Source of the DNA: RGIG4079 sp045646905
GTDB lineage: Bacteria > Bacteroidota > Bacteroidia > Bacteroidales > Muribaculaceae
NCBI GenBank assembly: GCA_045646905.1
Contig: JAZRLP010000024.1
Coordinates: 192,549 to 256,548 of the forward strand
Direction of reading: 5' to 3'
DNA length: 64,000 nt
Below the pieces are notes generated by a model. It searched no databases. It was not told the DNA's origin and saw only the letters and a program-made list of their open reading frames with translations. Below, in pieces: positions 49,973 to 58,495 of this stretch; position 1 is the stretch's first letter; every line of letters begins with the position of its first letter. The position numbers and the translations under genes are program-made.

Positions 49973-50230
49973 ATGGAAAAAAGAAATTTAAGAAAAGAAC
50001 GTATTGGGGTTGTATCGAGCAACAAGGGTGACAAAACTATCACTGTTACTATTAAGTGGAAAGAAAAACACCCTATCTATGGTAAATTTGTGAACAAAAC
50101 AAAGAAATACCATGCTCATGATGAAAAGAATGAGTGCCAAGTTGGCGATACAGTGAAGCTGATGGAAACTCGTCCATTGAGCAAAACCAAAAGATGGAGA
50201 TTAGTAGAAATAATCGAAAAAGTTAAGTAA
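49973..50230 (+). CDS. rpsQ: 30S ribosomal protein S17
   Basis: 85 residues, OB fold: RKERIGVVSSNKGDKTITV and HAHDEKNECQVGDTVKLMETRPLSK. An early 16S-binding protein. rplN follows after 5 bases. Confidence 0.97.
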   Translation: MEKRNLRKERIGVVSSNKGDKTITVTIKWKEKHPIYGKFVNKTKKYHAHDEKNECQVGDTVKLMETRPLSKTKRWRLVEIIEKVK

Positions 50231-50235
50231 TAATT

Positions 50236-50601
50236 ATGATACAGACTGAATCACGTTTAACTGTTGCAGATAACAGTGGTGCAAAAGAAGCACTCTGCAT
50301 CCGCGTTTTAGGCGGTACAGGACGTCGTTACGCTTCGGTAGGTGACATTATCGTAGTTACTGTGAAAAGTGTCATCCCTTCATCGGACGTAAAGAAAGGT
50401 ACTGTATCGAAAGCAGTTGTCGTTCGCACTAAGAAAGAAGTTCGTCGTCCCGACGGTTCTTACATTCGCTTTGACGACAATGCATGTGTGTTATTGAATA
50501 ATGCTGGTGAACTTCGCGGTACTCGCATCTTCGGCCCTGTCGCTCGTGAATTGCGTGCTACTAACATGAAGATAGTTTCACTCGCTCCTGAAGTACTTTA
50601 A
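50236..50601 (+). CDS. rplN: 50S ribosomal protein L14
   Basis: 121 residues starting MIQTESRLTVADNSGAKEAL. Ends with GTRIFGPVARELRATNMKIV, the L19/S-subunit bridge surface. 22 bases before rplX. Confidence 0.98.
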   Translation: MIQTESRLTVADNSGAKEALCIRVLGGTGRRYASVGDIIVVTVKSVIPSSDVKKGTVSKAVVVRTKKEVRRPDGSYIRFDDNACVLLNNAGELRGTRIFGPVARELRATNMKIVSLAPEVL

Positions 50602-50623
50602 CCATTAAGCAAAATTAAAAGTA

Positions 50624-50944
50624 ATGAGTAAATTACATATTAAAAAGGGCGATACCGTTTACGTTCTCAGTGGCGAAGACAAAGGTAAGCAAGGTCGTGT
50701 ACTTTCAGTGCAAGTGACTAAGCAACGTGCCATTGTTGAAGGCGTAAATATCGTGACTAAGAGCACTAAGCCCAGCGCAAAACATCCACAAGGTGGTCTC
50801 ATTAAGATGGAAGCACCTATTCACATCTCCAACCTCAGCCTTATCGATCCTAAAAGTGGCAAGCCCACTCGCGTAGGATTCCGTAAGGATGACAAAGGAG
50901 TTACAGTTCGTTATTCTAAAAAATCAGGAGAGGAGATTAAATAA
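50624..50944 (+). CDS. rplX: 50S ribosomal protein L24
   Basis: 106 residues, KOW motif GDTVYVLSGEDKGKQGRVL at the N-terminus. Assembly initiator of 50S. Stop and rplE start overlap by one base (TAATG). Confidence 0.97.
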   Translation: MSKLHIKKGDTVYVLSGEDKGKQGRVLSVQVTKQRAIVEGVNIVTKSTKPSAKHPQGGLIKMEAPIHISNLSLIDPKSGKPTRVGFRKDDKGVTVRYSKKSGEEIK

Positions 50945-51489
50945 TGGCTACAACTCTTAAGAAAGACTATACTGAGCGCATTGTCCCCGCTCTTATGAAA
51001 GAATTCAACTACAGCACTGTTATGCAAGTGCCCAAGTTGAAAAAGATTGTGATCAATCAAGGTCTTGGTCAAGCTACTCAAGACAAAAAGATTATTGAAA
51101 CAGCGATTAACGAGTTGACCGCTATCACTGGTCAAAAAGCAGTTGCTACTCTTTCAAAGAAAGACATCTCTAACTTCAAGCTTCGTAAAAAAATGCCTGT
51201 GGGCGTTATGGTAACTTTGCGTCGCGATTATATGTATGAGTTCCTTGAACGTCTCGTACGCATCGCTTTGCCTCGTATCCGTGACTTCAAAGGTATCGAA
51301 GGTAAACTTGATGGTCGTGGTAACTACACACTCGGTATCACTGAGCAAATTATCTTCCCCGAAATCAACATCGATAACATTTCTAAATTGTTGGGTATGA
51401 ACATCACTTTCGTTACATCTGCTAACACCGATGAAGAAGGTTATGCTCTTCTTAAACAATTTGGCTTACCTTTCAAAAACGCTAAATAA
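50944..51489 (+). CDS. rplE: 50S ribosomal protein L5
   Basis: 181 residues. 5S rRNA-binding segments KIVINQGLGQATQDKK and GITEQIIFPEINID are conserved. Holds 5S RNA and contacts P-site tRNA. Confidence 0.97.
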   Translation: MATTLKKDYTERIVPALMKEFNYSTVMQVPKLKKIVINQGLGQATQDKKIIETAINELTAITGQKAVATLSKKDISNFKLRKKMPVGVMVTLRRDYMYEFLERLVRIALPRIRDFKGIEGKLDGRGNYTLGITEQIIFPEINIDNISKLLGMNITFVTSANTDEEGYALLKQFGLPFKNAK

Positions 51490-51499
51490 TTTCTGAAGT

Positions 51500-51769
51500 A
51501 TGGCTAAAGAATCAATGAAAGCCCGTGAAGTGAAAAGAGCTAAATTAGTTGCTAAATATGCCGCTAAAAAAGCTGCTCTCAAAGCAGCTGGCGACTATGA
51601 AGCACTTCAGCTCCTTCCCAAAAACGCTTCTTCTGTACGCCTTCACAACCGTTGTAGCATCACCGGTCGTCCTAAAGGTTACATGCGTCAATTTGGTATT
51701 TCACGTATCCAGTTCCGCGAAATGGCTTCGGCTGGTTTGATACCGGGTGTTAAAAAAGCAAGTTGGTAA
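51500..51769 (+). CDS. rpsN: 30S ribosomal protein S14, zinc-free form
   Basis: 89 residues, the long C-minus type: the region that carries two CxxC pairs in zinc-binding S14 reads NRCSITGRPKGYMRQFG with a single Cys. Typical of zinc-independent paralogues. The following 83-base gap has a hairpin before rpsH. Confidence 0.97.
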   Translation: MAKESMKAREVKRAKLVAKYAAKKAALKAAGDYEALQLLPKNASSVRLHNRCSITGRPKGYMRQFGISRIQFREMASAGLIPGVKKASW

Positions 51770-51811
51770 TTTTACTCTACAACTCGCATAAAAATTTAGA
51801 GAGTATTAAAT

Positions 51812-51835
51812 ATTGTTCGGATTAACCGAATCAAT
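51812..51835 (+). promoter_or_regulatory. Hairpin before rpsH
   Basis: ATTG-TTCGG (51812-51820) pairs with CCGAA-CAAT (51826-51835, one bulged T), giving a 9-bp stem with loop ATTAA. It ends 17 bases before the rpsH ATG. There is no T run, so it is more likely a translational or mRNA-processing element than a terminator. Confidence 0.45.
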
Positions 51836-51852
51836 TTAAACAATTAATAAAA

Positions 51853-52251
51853 ATGACTGATCCAATAGCAGATTATTTAACAAGATTGAGGAATGCAATC
51901 AAGGCTAACCATCGCGTAGTCGAAGTTCCAGCCTCAAACTTGAAAAAAGAAATCACTAAGATTCTTTTTGAACAAGGCTATATTCTTAATTATAAGTTTA
52001 TAGAGGGTGAAACCCCCGCAGGTACTATCAAGATCGCCTTAAAGTATGACGCAAAAGACAAAGTGAACGCTATCAAAGATCTTAAACGCGTTTCTCGTCC
52101 TGGTCTTCGTCAATACACAGGCTATAAAGATATGCCACGAGTGTTAAATGGTTTAGGTATTGCCATCCTTTCTACTTCTCAAGGTGTGATGACCAATAAA
52201 AAAGCAGCTGAGTTGAAGATTGGTGGTGAAGTACTATGTTATGTTTATTAA
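51853..52251 (+). CDS. rpsH: 30S ribosomal protein S8
   Basis: 132 residues: DPIADYLTRLRNAIKANH at the N-terminus and RPGLRQYTGYKDMPRVLNGLGIAILSTSQGVMT. S8 represses spc operons by binding mRNA in E. coli; the upstream hairpin is a possible counterpart. Confidence 0.97.
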   Translation: MTDPIADYLTRLRNAIKANHRVVEVPASNLKKEITKILFEQGYILNYKFIEGETPAGTIKIALKYDAKDKVNAIKDLKRVSRPGLRQYTGYKDMPRVLNGLGIAILSTSQGVMTNKKAAELKIGGEVLCYVY

Positions 52252-52257
52252 TCTTAT

Positions 52258-52274
52258 AGGAGGTATTAATTATG
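52258..52274 (+). promoter_or_regulatory. Shine-Dalgarno sequence of rplF
   Basis: AGGAGG at 52258-52263, 8 bases before ATG 52272; one of very few SD sites in the window. Confidence 0.75.
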
Positions 52275-52826
52275 TCAAGAATAGGTAAAGCTCCCATTGA
52301 GATCCCTGCCGGTGTAACCGTTAAGGTAGAAAATAGCGTAGTAACTGTAAAAGGTCCTAAAGGTGAACTCTCTCAAGCAGTAAACCCCGACCTTGGTATC
52401 GAAATCGAAGGTAACATTCTCACCGTATCACGTCCCGATGACAGCCGCGAACACCGTGCTCAACATGGTCTCTATCGCGCGTTGATCAACAACATGGTGG
52501 TAGGTGTTTCTACTGGCTATCGCAAGGAAATGGAATTAGTAGGCGTAGGTTACCGTGCATCGGCAACAGGTCAAGTGCTCGAACTTTCGCTCGGTTTCTC
52601 TCACGCAATATATATTCAACTTCCTAAAGAAGTGAAAGTTGAAGCTAAGACCGAAAGAAATAAAAACCCACTTATCATTCTCGAAAGTGGTGATAAACAA
52701 CTTCTCGGTCAAGTGTGTGCAAAGATTCGTTCATTGCGCAAACCTGAACCATATAAAGGTAAAGGTATTAAGTTTGTTGGCGAAATTATTCGTCGTAAAT
52801 CAGGTAAATCGGCTGGTGCCAAATAA
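52272..52826 (+). CDS. rplF: 50S ribosomal protein L6
   Basis: 184 residues, two tandem alpha/beta domains: MSRIGKAPIEIPAGVTVKV and the C-terminal RKPEPYKGKGIKFVGE. Near the factor-binding centre. Preceded by an SD site. Confidence 0.98.
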   Translation: MSRIGKAPIEIPAGVTVKVENSVVTVKGPKGELSQAVNPDLGIEIEGNILTVSRPDDSREHRAQHGLYRALINNMVVGVSTGYRKEMELVGVGYRASATGQVLELSLGFSHAIYIQLPKEVKVEAKTERNKNPLIILESGDKQLLGQVCAKIRSLRKPEPYKGKGIKFVGEIIRRKSGKSAGAK

Positions 52827-52842
52827 GTAAAATAGACTCATT

Positions 52843-53184
52843 ATGATATCTAAGATACAAAGAAGAAATAAAATCAAGACCCGTATCCGTGGTAAAGTGT
52901 CTGGTACTGCCGCACGTCCTCGCATGACGGTCTTCCGCAGCAACAAACAAATCTATGTTCAACTCATCGATGACCTTGCTGGCAAAACTTTAGTTGCAGC
53001 ATCTTCAAAAGGCATTGAAGAAGGAACAAAAATCGAAATCGCTGCAAAAGTGGGTGAAGCAGTTGCTCAAAAAGCAATCGCTGCAGGTATTACCGAAGTG
53101 GTATTTGACCGTAACGGTTACCTCTTCCACGGTAGAGTAAAATCATTGGCTGACGCCGCACGTAATGGCGGTCTTAAATTTTAA
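52843..53184 (+). CDS. rplR: 50S ribosomal protein L18
   Basis: 113 residues starting MISKIQRRNKIKTRIRGK. Conserved RPRMTVFRSNKQIYVQLID and FDRNGYLFHGRVKSLADAAR. Binds 5S rRNA. 16 bases after rplF. Confidence 0.97.
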   Translation: MISKIQRRNKIKTRIRGKVSGTAARPRMTVFRSNKQIYVQLIDDLAGKTLVAASSKGIEEGTKIEIAAKVGEAVAQKAIAAGITEVVFDRNGYLFHGRVKSLADAARNGGLKF

Positions 53185-53189
53185 CAATT

Positions 53190-53708
53190 ATGGCAAAAAG
53201 AAATAACAGAGTAAAAGCAGACAGTTCTATCGAATTGAAAGACCGTTTAGTTGCCATTAATCGTGTTACCAAAGTTACTAAAGGTGGTCGTACTTTCACT
53301 TTTGCTGCAATTGTAGTAGTAGGTAACGAAAATGGCATCGTAGGATGGGGTCTTGGTAAGGCTAACGAAGTTACTGCAGCTATCGCTAAAGGTGTTGAAG
53401 CTGCTAAAAAGAACCTTATCAAAGTTCCTGTTCACAAAGGTACTATTCCTCACGAACAATACGCTAAATTTGGCGGTTCACGTGTGATCCTTAAACCAGC
53501 TTCTCAAGGTACCGGGGTTAAAGCCGGTGGTGCGATGCGTGCTGTGCTTGAAAGTGTAGGTATTACCGACGTGCTCGCTAAATCAAAAGGTTCTTCTAAC
53601 CCTCACAACCTCGTGAAAGCTACTATCGCTGCTCTTGATGAAATGCGTAGCCCTGCTACAGTAGCTCAAAACCGTGGTATTTCAGTTGAACAAGTTTTTA
53701 AAGGTTAA
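53190..53708 (+). CDS. rpsE: 30S ribosomal protein S5
   Basis: 172 residues. N-terminal dsRNA-binding-like domain with KVTKGGRTFTFAAIVVVGN; VGWGLGKANEV and GTGVKAGGAMRAVLESVG are conserved. Spectinomycin and fidelity loop looks unaltered, as far as can be judged by eye. Confidence 0.97.
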   Translation: MAKRNNRVKADSSIELKDRLVAINRVTKVTKGGRTFTFAAIVVVGNENGIVGWGLGKANEVTAAIAKGVEAAKKNLIKVPVHKGTIPHEQYAKFGGSRVILKPASQGTGVKAGGAMRAVLESVGITDVLAKSKGSSNPHNLVKATIAALDEMRSPATVAQNRGISVEQVFKG

Positions 53709-53720
53709 TACTCAACTACA

Positions 53721-53900
53721 ATGGCACAAATTCAAATCAAACAAATAAAGAGCCGCATCAAGTGTCCTGCAGTGCAAAAACGCACTCTCGATGCTCTTGG
53801 CTTGAAGAAAATGAATCACGTGGTAGTTAAAGAAAACACTCCCGACGTGATGGGTATGGTTAACAAAGTACGTCATTTGGTAGAAGTGACTAACGCTTAA
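53721..53900 (+). CDS. rpmD: 50S ribosomal protein L30
   Basis: 59 residues (ATG 53721, TAA 53898-53900): MAQIQIKQIKSRIKCP, LDALGLKKMNHVVV and MGMVNKVRHLVEV. It fills the usual slot between S5 and L15. Confidence 0.96.
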   Translation: MAQIQIKQIKSRIKCPAVQKRTLDALGLKKMNHVVVKENTPDVMGMVNKVRHLVEVTNA

Positions 53901-53912
53901 TATTTTAAAATT

Positions 53913-54359
53913 ATGGATTTAAGTAATATACAACCCGCTGTAGGTGCTGTAAAAAGCAAAACTCGTATCGGCCGTGGTGCTGGTTCGGGCAAGGGTGGAA
54001 CTTCTACCCGTGGGCACAAAGGTGCTAAATCACGCTCAGGTTACAGCCGCAAGATTGGTTTTGAAGGTGGTCAAATGCCTATTCAACGTCGCTTGCCTAA
54101 ATTTGGTTTTAAAAATATCAACCGTGTAGAATACAAAGCTATCAACCTCGTTGATATTGAAACTCTTGCAACTGCTAAGGGCCTTGCTAAAATTGGTCTT
54201 GCTGAGCTTCGCGAAGCAGGTCTCGTTAGCAAAAATCAACTTGTAAAAGTTCTTGCTAAAGGCGCTATCTCTTGCAAAGTGGAAGTGGAAGCTAATGCTT
54301 TCTCTGAAGCAGCTCAAAAGGCTATCGAAGCCGCAGGTGGTTCAATCAATAAAGTTTAA
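53913..54359 (+). CDS. rplO: 50S ribosomal protein L15
   Basis: 148 residues. The glycine-rich N-terminal extension KTRIGRGAGSGKGGTSTRGH and the internal GFEGGQMPIQRRLPKFGF are conserved. Located 5 bases before secY. Confidence 0.98.
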   Translation: MDLSNIQPAVGAVKSKTRIGRGAGSGKGGTSTRGHKGAKSRSGYSRKIGFEGGQMPIQRRLPKFGFKNINRVEYKAINLVDIETLATAKGLAKIGLAELREAGLVSKNQLVKVLAKGAISCKVEVEANAFSEAAQKAIEAAGGSINKV

Positions 54360-54364
54360 TTGTA

Positions 54365-55714
54365 ATGAGCTTCGTTCAAACCATAAAAAATATTTGGACT
54401 ATTGAAGAGCTTCGCAAGCGTCTCATCGTCACTGTATTGTTAGTGTTGGTTTATCGTCTTGGTTGTTTCATCGTTCTTCCAGGTATCAACCCTCAAGAAC
54501 TCCAAGACCTTGCAAGCTTCACTAACAAGAGTGGCTTGATGCAACTCCTCGACATGTTCTCGGGGGGTGCATTCTCGCAAGCTTCAATATTCGCTCTCGG
54601 TATCATGCCCTACATCACAGCTTCGATTGTGATTCAATTGTTGGGTATGGTATTGCCCTCATTCCAAAAAATGCAACGTGAAGGTGAGAGCGGTCGTCAA
54701 AAATTGAACCAATACACTCGCTATCTAACAGTGCTTATCCTTCTCATGCAAGGTCCTGCATATCTCTACAACCTCCAAGCACAAATCAATGGTGCTGGTG
54801 GTAGCATGCAGATGACTTTTGCTATGGTAGCATACCTCACTGTTATTCTTGCAGCAGGCTCAATGTTTATCATGTGGCTTGGTGAAAGAATTACCGATCG
54901 TGGTATTGGTAATGGTATCTCTTTCATTATCCTTGTGGGTATTATCGCACGTCTTCCACAAGCATTGTTATTTGAATTCACTAGCCGTCTCCCAGGTTCA
55001 GCTGGTAGCGAAGGTGGTCTTATCATGTTTGTTGTTGAAATCATCCTATTGCTTGCTGTTACAATCGGTGCAGTATTGTTGGTACAAGGTACTCGCAAAG
55101 TGCCCGTACAATATGCTAAACGCATCGTTGGTAACAAACAATATGGTGGTGCTCGTCAATACATCCCATTGAAAGTAAATGCTGCAGGTGTTATGCCTAT
55201 CATCTTTGCTCAAGCAATCATGTTCATTCCATTGACTCTTGCTGGTTTCAGCTCAGCCGAAGGCGCTTCAGGTTTCGTTGCTGCTTTCTCTGATATCAAT
55301 GGTTTCTGGTATAACCTTGTATTCTTCTTCATGATTGTAGCGTTCACTTATTTCTACACTGCAATCACTGTACGTCCTACTCAAATGGCCGAAGATATGA
55401 AGCGCAACAATGGTTTCATTCCTGGTGTTAAACCTGGTAAGAAAACTGCTGAATATCTCGATGCGATTATGTCACGCATCACATTGCCAGGATCTATCTT
55501 CCTCGGCATTGTAGCCATTCTTCCTGCTTTTGCTCGTTTCTTCGGCATTAGCGATAACTTCGCTCAATTCTTCGGCGGTACATCACTTTTGATTATGGTG
55601 GGTGTAGTACTCGATACTCTCCAACAAATCGAAAGCCACTTGATGATGCACCACTATGATGGATTGATGAAAGATGGTAAAATTAAAGGCCGTACAACCG
55701 GTAGTGCTTATTAA
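54365..55714 (+). CDS. secY: Protein translocase subunit SecY
   Basis: 449 residues, ten membrane helices. SecY signatures: MLDMFSGGAFSQASIFALGIMPYI region, and the cytosolic loop VPVQYAKRIVGNKQYGG that contacts ribosome and SecA. The channel core of general secretion, co-transcribed with ribosomal genes as usual. map follows after 21 bases. Confidence 0.98.
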   Translation: MSFVQTIKNIWTIEELRKRLIVTVLLVLVYRLGCFIVLPGINPQELQDLASFTNKSGLMQLLDMFSGGAFSQASIFALGIMPYITASIVIQLLGMVLPSFQKMQREGESGRQKLNQYTRYLTVLILLMQGPAYLYNLQAQINGAGGSMQMTFAMVAYLTVILAAGSMFIMWLGERITDRGIGNGISFIILVGIIARLPQALLFEFTSRLPGSAGSEGGLIMFVVEIILLLAVTIGAVLLVQGTRKVPVQYAKRIVGNKQYGGARQYIPLKVNAAGVMPIIFAQAIMFIPLTLAGFSSAEGASGFVAAFSDINGFWYNLVFFFMIVAFTYFYTAITVRPTQMAEDMKRNNGFIPGVKPGKKTAEYLDAIMSRITLPGSIFLGIVAILPAFARFFGISDNFAQFFGGTSLLIMVGVVLDTLQQIESHLMMHHYDGLMKDGKIKGRTTGSAY

Positions 55715-55735
55715 TATCAGCTATTTCTAAAATAA

Positions 55736-56518
55736 ATGATTTATCTCAAAACATCCGAAGATATCGAACGTATGAGAGAAGCAAATACTCTCGTGAGTCG
55801 CACACTTGGCGAAATCGCCAAGTGGGTGGCTCCTGGAGTTACTACTCTCAAACTCGACACTATCGCTCGCGAGTTTATTTGCGACAATGGTGGACGTCCT
55901 GCATGTCTCGGTTATGGCGGTTTCCCCGGCACAATATGTTGCGAGGTTAATGAAGTAGTTGTTCATGGTTTTCCATCTAACTACACTCTTCGAGAAGGTG
56001 ATATCATTGGTACCGATTGTGTAGTTGAAAAAGATGGCTTTATGGGCGATTCTTGCTATACGTTTGCAGTAGGCGAGATAGACCCCGAAGTCATGAAATT
56101 GTGTGTGACAACCAAAGAATCATTATATAAAGGCATCGAAGCATGTCAAGAAGGCAAACGCATAGGTGACATTGCAAATGCTGTCCAAACATACTGCGAA
56201 GCTCGCGGTTATAGCGTGGTGCGCGAGATGTGTGGTCATGGTATAGGCAAGAGTATGCACGAAGATCCCGAAGTTCCCAACTATGGACGTCGTGGAACTG
56301 GCCCGCTCATCAAGAACGGAATGTGTCTATGCATTGAACCAATGATTAACCTTGGTAGTCGCAATGTAGTAATTGAAGCTGATGGATGGACATGTCGCAC
56401 TCGCGATCGTAAACCCTCGGCTCACTACGAGCACACAATGGCAATCTTAAATGGTAAAACCGAAGTATTAACAACATTTGATTATATCAAGGAAGCCCTT
56501 GGAGATAGATTTATTTAA
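55736..56518 (+). CDS. map: Methionine aminopeptidase, type I
   Basis: 260 residues. Metal ligands: Asp in GTDCVVEKDG, Asp in GFMGDSCYTF, His in CGHGIGKSMHEDP, Glu in CIEPMIN and Glu in YEHTMAI. Substrate His is in VVHGFPS. Removes N-terminal Met. Position between secY and infA is classical. Confidence 0.97.
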   Translation: MIYLKTSEDIERMREANTLVSRTLGEIAKWVAPGVTTLKLDTIAREFICDNGGRPACLGYGGFPGTICCEVNEVVVHGFPSNYTLREGDIIGTDCVVEKDGFMGDSCYTFAVGEIDPEVMKLCVTTKESLYKGIEACQEGKRIGDIANAVQTYCEARGYSVVREMCGHGIGKSMHEDPEVPNYGRRGTGPLIKNGMCLCIEPMINLGSRNVVIEADGWTCRTRDRKPSAHYEHTMAILNGKTEVLTTFDYIKEALGDRFI

Positions 56519-56526
56519 ATTATAAT

Positions 56527-56745
56527 ATGGCAAAACAAGCAGCAATCGAACAAGACGGAGTCATCGTAGAAGCACTTTCTAATGCAATGTTTCGCGTAGA
56601 ACTTGAAAACGGACACGAAATCACTGCCCACATTTCAGGCAAAATGCGCATGCATTACATTAAAATCCTTCCTGGAGATAAAGTGCGTGTAGAAATGTCT
56701 CCATATGACCTCTCAAAAGGTCGCATTGCATTTAGATATAAATAA
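56527..56745 (+). CDS. infA: Translation initiation factor IF-1
   Basis: 72 residues, an OB fold: EQDGVIVEALSNAMFRVELENG, HISGKMRMHYIKILPGDKV, ending LSKGRIAFRYK. Binds the 30S A site during initiation. Confidence 0.98.
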   Translation: MAKQAAIEQDGVIVEALSNAMFRVELENGHEITAHISGKMRMHYIKILPGDKVRVEMSPYDLSKGRIAFRYK

Positions 56746-56763
56746 TATTTAAAACTAAAAGAT

Positions 56764-56880
56764 ATGAAAGTTAGAGCCTCAGTAAAAAAACGTACCCCAG
56801 ACAGCAAAATCGTGCGTCGTAAGGGACGTCTCTATGTGATTAATAAGAAAAACCCAAAGTATAAACAACGTCAAGGATAA
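56764..56880 (+). CDS. rpmJ: 50S ribosomal protein L36, cysteine-free form
   Basis: 38 residues (ATG 56764, TAA 56878-56880): MKVRASVKKRTPDSKIVRRK..., ending PKYKQRQG. The zinc ribbon Cys residues of the E. coli form are all replaced (T, S, N and so on), so it cannot bind zinc. 39 bases before rpsM, with a TATTTTTG box (56889-56896) in the gap. Confidence 0.96.
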   Translation: MKVRASVKKRTPDSKIVRRKGRLYVINKKNPKYKQRQG

Positions 56881-56919
56881 TTTTTTGTTATTTTTGCAAA
56901 AAAAACAGTCAAATAAGAT

Positions 56920-57300
56920 ATGGCAGTAAGAATCGTGGGAGTTGACCTCCCCCAAAATAAAAGAGGTGAGATCGCCTTGACTTATATCTTCGGCATCGGT
57001 CGTAGTGCAGCTAAAACAATTTTGGAAAAAGCTGGCGTTGATGTAAACATCAAAGTAAAAGATTGGACCGACGCTCAAGCAGCAAAAGTGCGTGAAGTCA
57101 TTGGTGCCGATTACAAAGTAGAAGGTGACCTCCGTAGTGAAATTCAACTTAATATCAAACGCTTGATGGACATCGGTTGCTACCGTGGTATCCGTCACCG
57201 TATCGGCCTTCCAGTGCGCGGTCAAAGCACTAAAAACAACGCTCGCACTCGTAAAGGACGTAAGAAAACTGTTGCTAACAAGAAAAAAGCTACTAAATAA
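56920..57300 (+). CDS. rpsM: 30S ribosomal protein S13
   Basis: 126 residues: GVDLPQNKRGEIALTYIFGIGRSAAK and CYRGIRHRIGLPVRGQSTKNNAR; basic C-terminal tail contacts tRNA. The 39-base upstream gap contains TATTTTTG, a possible internal -7 without a -33. Confidence 0.98.
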   Translation: MAVRIVGVDLPQNKRGEIALTYIFGIGRSAAKTILEKAGVDVNIKVKDWTDAQAAKVREVIGADYKVEGDLRSEIQLNIKRLMDIGCYRGIRHRIGLPVRGQSTKNNARTRKGRKKTVANKKKATK

Positions 57301-57309
57301 TAATAGAAT

Positions 57310-57699
57310 ATGGCAAAAAAGACAGTCGCAGCTAAGAAGAGAAACGTTAAAGTTGATGGCGCAGGCCAATTACACGTTCACTCATCTTTCAACAACATCA
57401 TCGTGTGCTTAGCCAACGGTGAAGGCCAAGTAATTTCATGGTCAAGTGCTGGTAAAATGGGTTTCCGTGGTTCTAAAAAGAACACTCCATATGCAGCACA
57501 AATGGCAGCGCAAGATTGCGCTAAAGTTGCTTATGACCTCGGTCTCCGCAAGGTTAAAGCTTATGTTAAAGGTCCAGGTAACGGACGTGAGTCAGCAATC
57601 CGCACAATTCATGGTGCAGGTATCGAAGTAACCGAAATCATCGACGTTACTCCACTACCACACAACGGTTGCCGTCCTCCAAAACGTCGTCGTGTATAA
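57310..57699 (+). CDS. rpsK: 30S ribosomal protein S11
   Basis: 129 residues: HVHSSFNNIIVCLANGEGQV, SSAGKMGFRGSKKNTPYAAQ, ending VTPLPHNGCRPPKRRRV. Platform protein. A 171-base gap with a promoter-like box and hairpin follows. Confidence 0.98.
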   Translation: MAKKTVAAKKRNVKVDGAGQLHVHSSFNNIIVCLANGEGQVISWSSAGKMGFRGSKKNTPYAAQMAAQDCAKVAYDLGLRKVKAYVKGPGNGRESAIRTIHGAGIEVTEIIDVTPLPHNGCRPPKRRRV

Positions 57700-57870
57700 T
57701 CTTTAATTCAGTTTACTAACTTTGTCTCTTTTAGTGACATTATCTATTAATTAACTTGAGATTCATTCATTGAGAAAAACGTGAATAGACCATAATTTTC
57801 ATCACCTCTCTATGGTCGCGGCTGCACTAAAGCTTAATGAATATCTCTATAAAAAACAGAATTCTTAAAA
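57700..57870 (+). promoter_or_regulatory. rpsD leader with -7 box and hairpin
   Basis: TAACTTTG at 57717-57724 fits the -7 consensus (no clear -33). Downstream, GACCATA (57788-57794) pairs with TATGGTC (57811-57817) across a 16-base loop. The unusually long gap before S4, a known autoregulator of alpha operons in other bacteria, makes this a candidate S4 target. Confidence 0.45.
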
Positions 57871-58476
57871 ATGGCAAGATATACAGGACCAAAGTCCAAA
57901 ATCGCTCGCAAATTTGGCGAACCTATCTTTGGTGAAGATAAAGTGCTCGCTAAGAAAAATTTCCCTCCCGGTCAGCACGGCGCCAACAAAAGAAGAAAAA
58001 CTTCTGAATATGGCGTTCAGCTCCGTGAGAAGCAAAAAGCTAAATATACTTATGGCGTGCTTGAAAAACAATTCCGCAACCTCTTCGAAAAAGCATCTCG
58101 CACTAAAGGGGTTAAGGGTGAAGTTTTGCTTCAATTGCTCGAATCACGTCTTGACAACGTAGTATATCGTCTTGGTATCGCTCCTACTCGTGCTGCTGCA
58201 CGTCAATTGGTGCTCCACCGTCACATCGTTGTTAACGGTTCAGTATTGAACATTGCATCTTACTCGGTTAAACCTGGTGATGTTGTTGGTGTTCGTGAAA
58301 AAGCAAAATCTCTTGAAGTTATTGCCGATGCTTTAGCTGGTTTCAACCACAGCAAATATCCTTGGATTGAATGGGACGAAGCTACTAAATCAGGTAAATT
58401 CCTTCATGTTCCTGCTCGCGAAGATATTCCCGAGAACATCAAAGAACAATTGATCGTCGAGTTGTATTCTAAATAA
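57871..58476 (+). CDS. rpsD: 30S ribosomal protein S4, zinc-free form
   Basis: 201 residues: MARYTGPKSKIARKFGEPIF, KNFPPGQHGANKRRKTSEYG, and an S4 RNA-binding domain near SRLDNVVYRLGIAPTRAAA. The N-terminal zinc knuckle Cys residues are absent. Initiates 30S assembly. Confidence 0.98.
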   Translation: MARYTGPKSKIARKFGEPIFGEDKVLAKKNFPPGQHGANKRRKTSEYGVQLREKQKAKYTYGVLEKQFRNLFEKASRTKGVKGEVLLQLLESRLDNVVYRLGIAPTRAAARQLVLHRHIVVNGSVLNIASYSVKPGDVVGVREKAKSLEVIADALAGFNHSKYPWIEWDEATKSGKFLHVPAREDIPENIKEQLIVELYSK

Positions 58477-58495
58477 TAATTAAAAATTAAGATCC

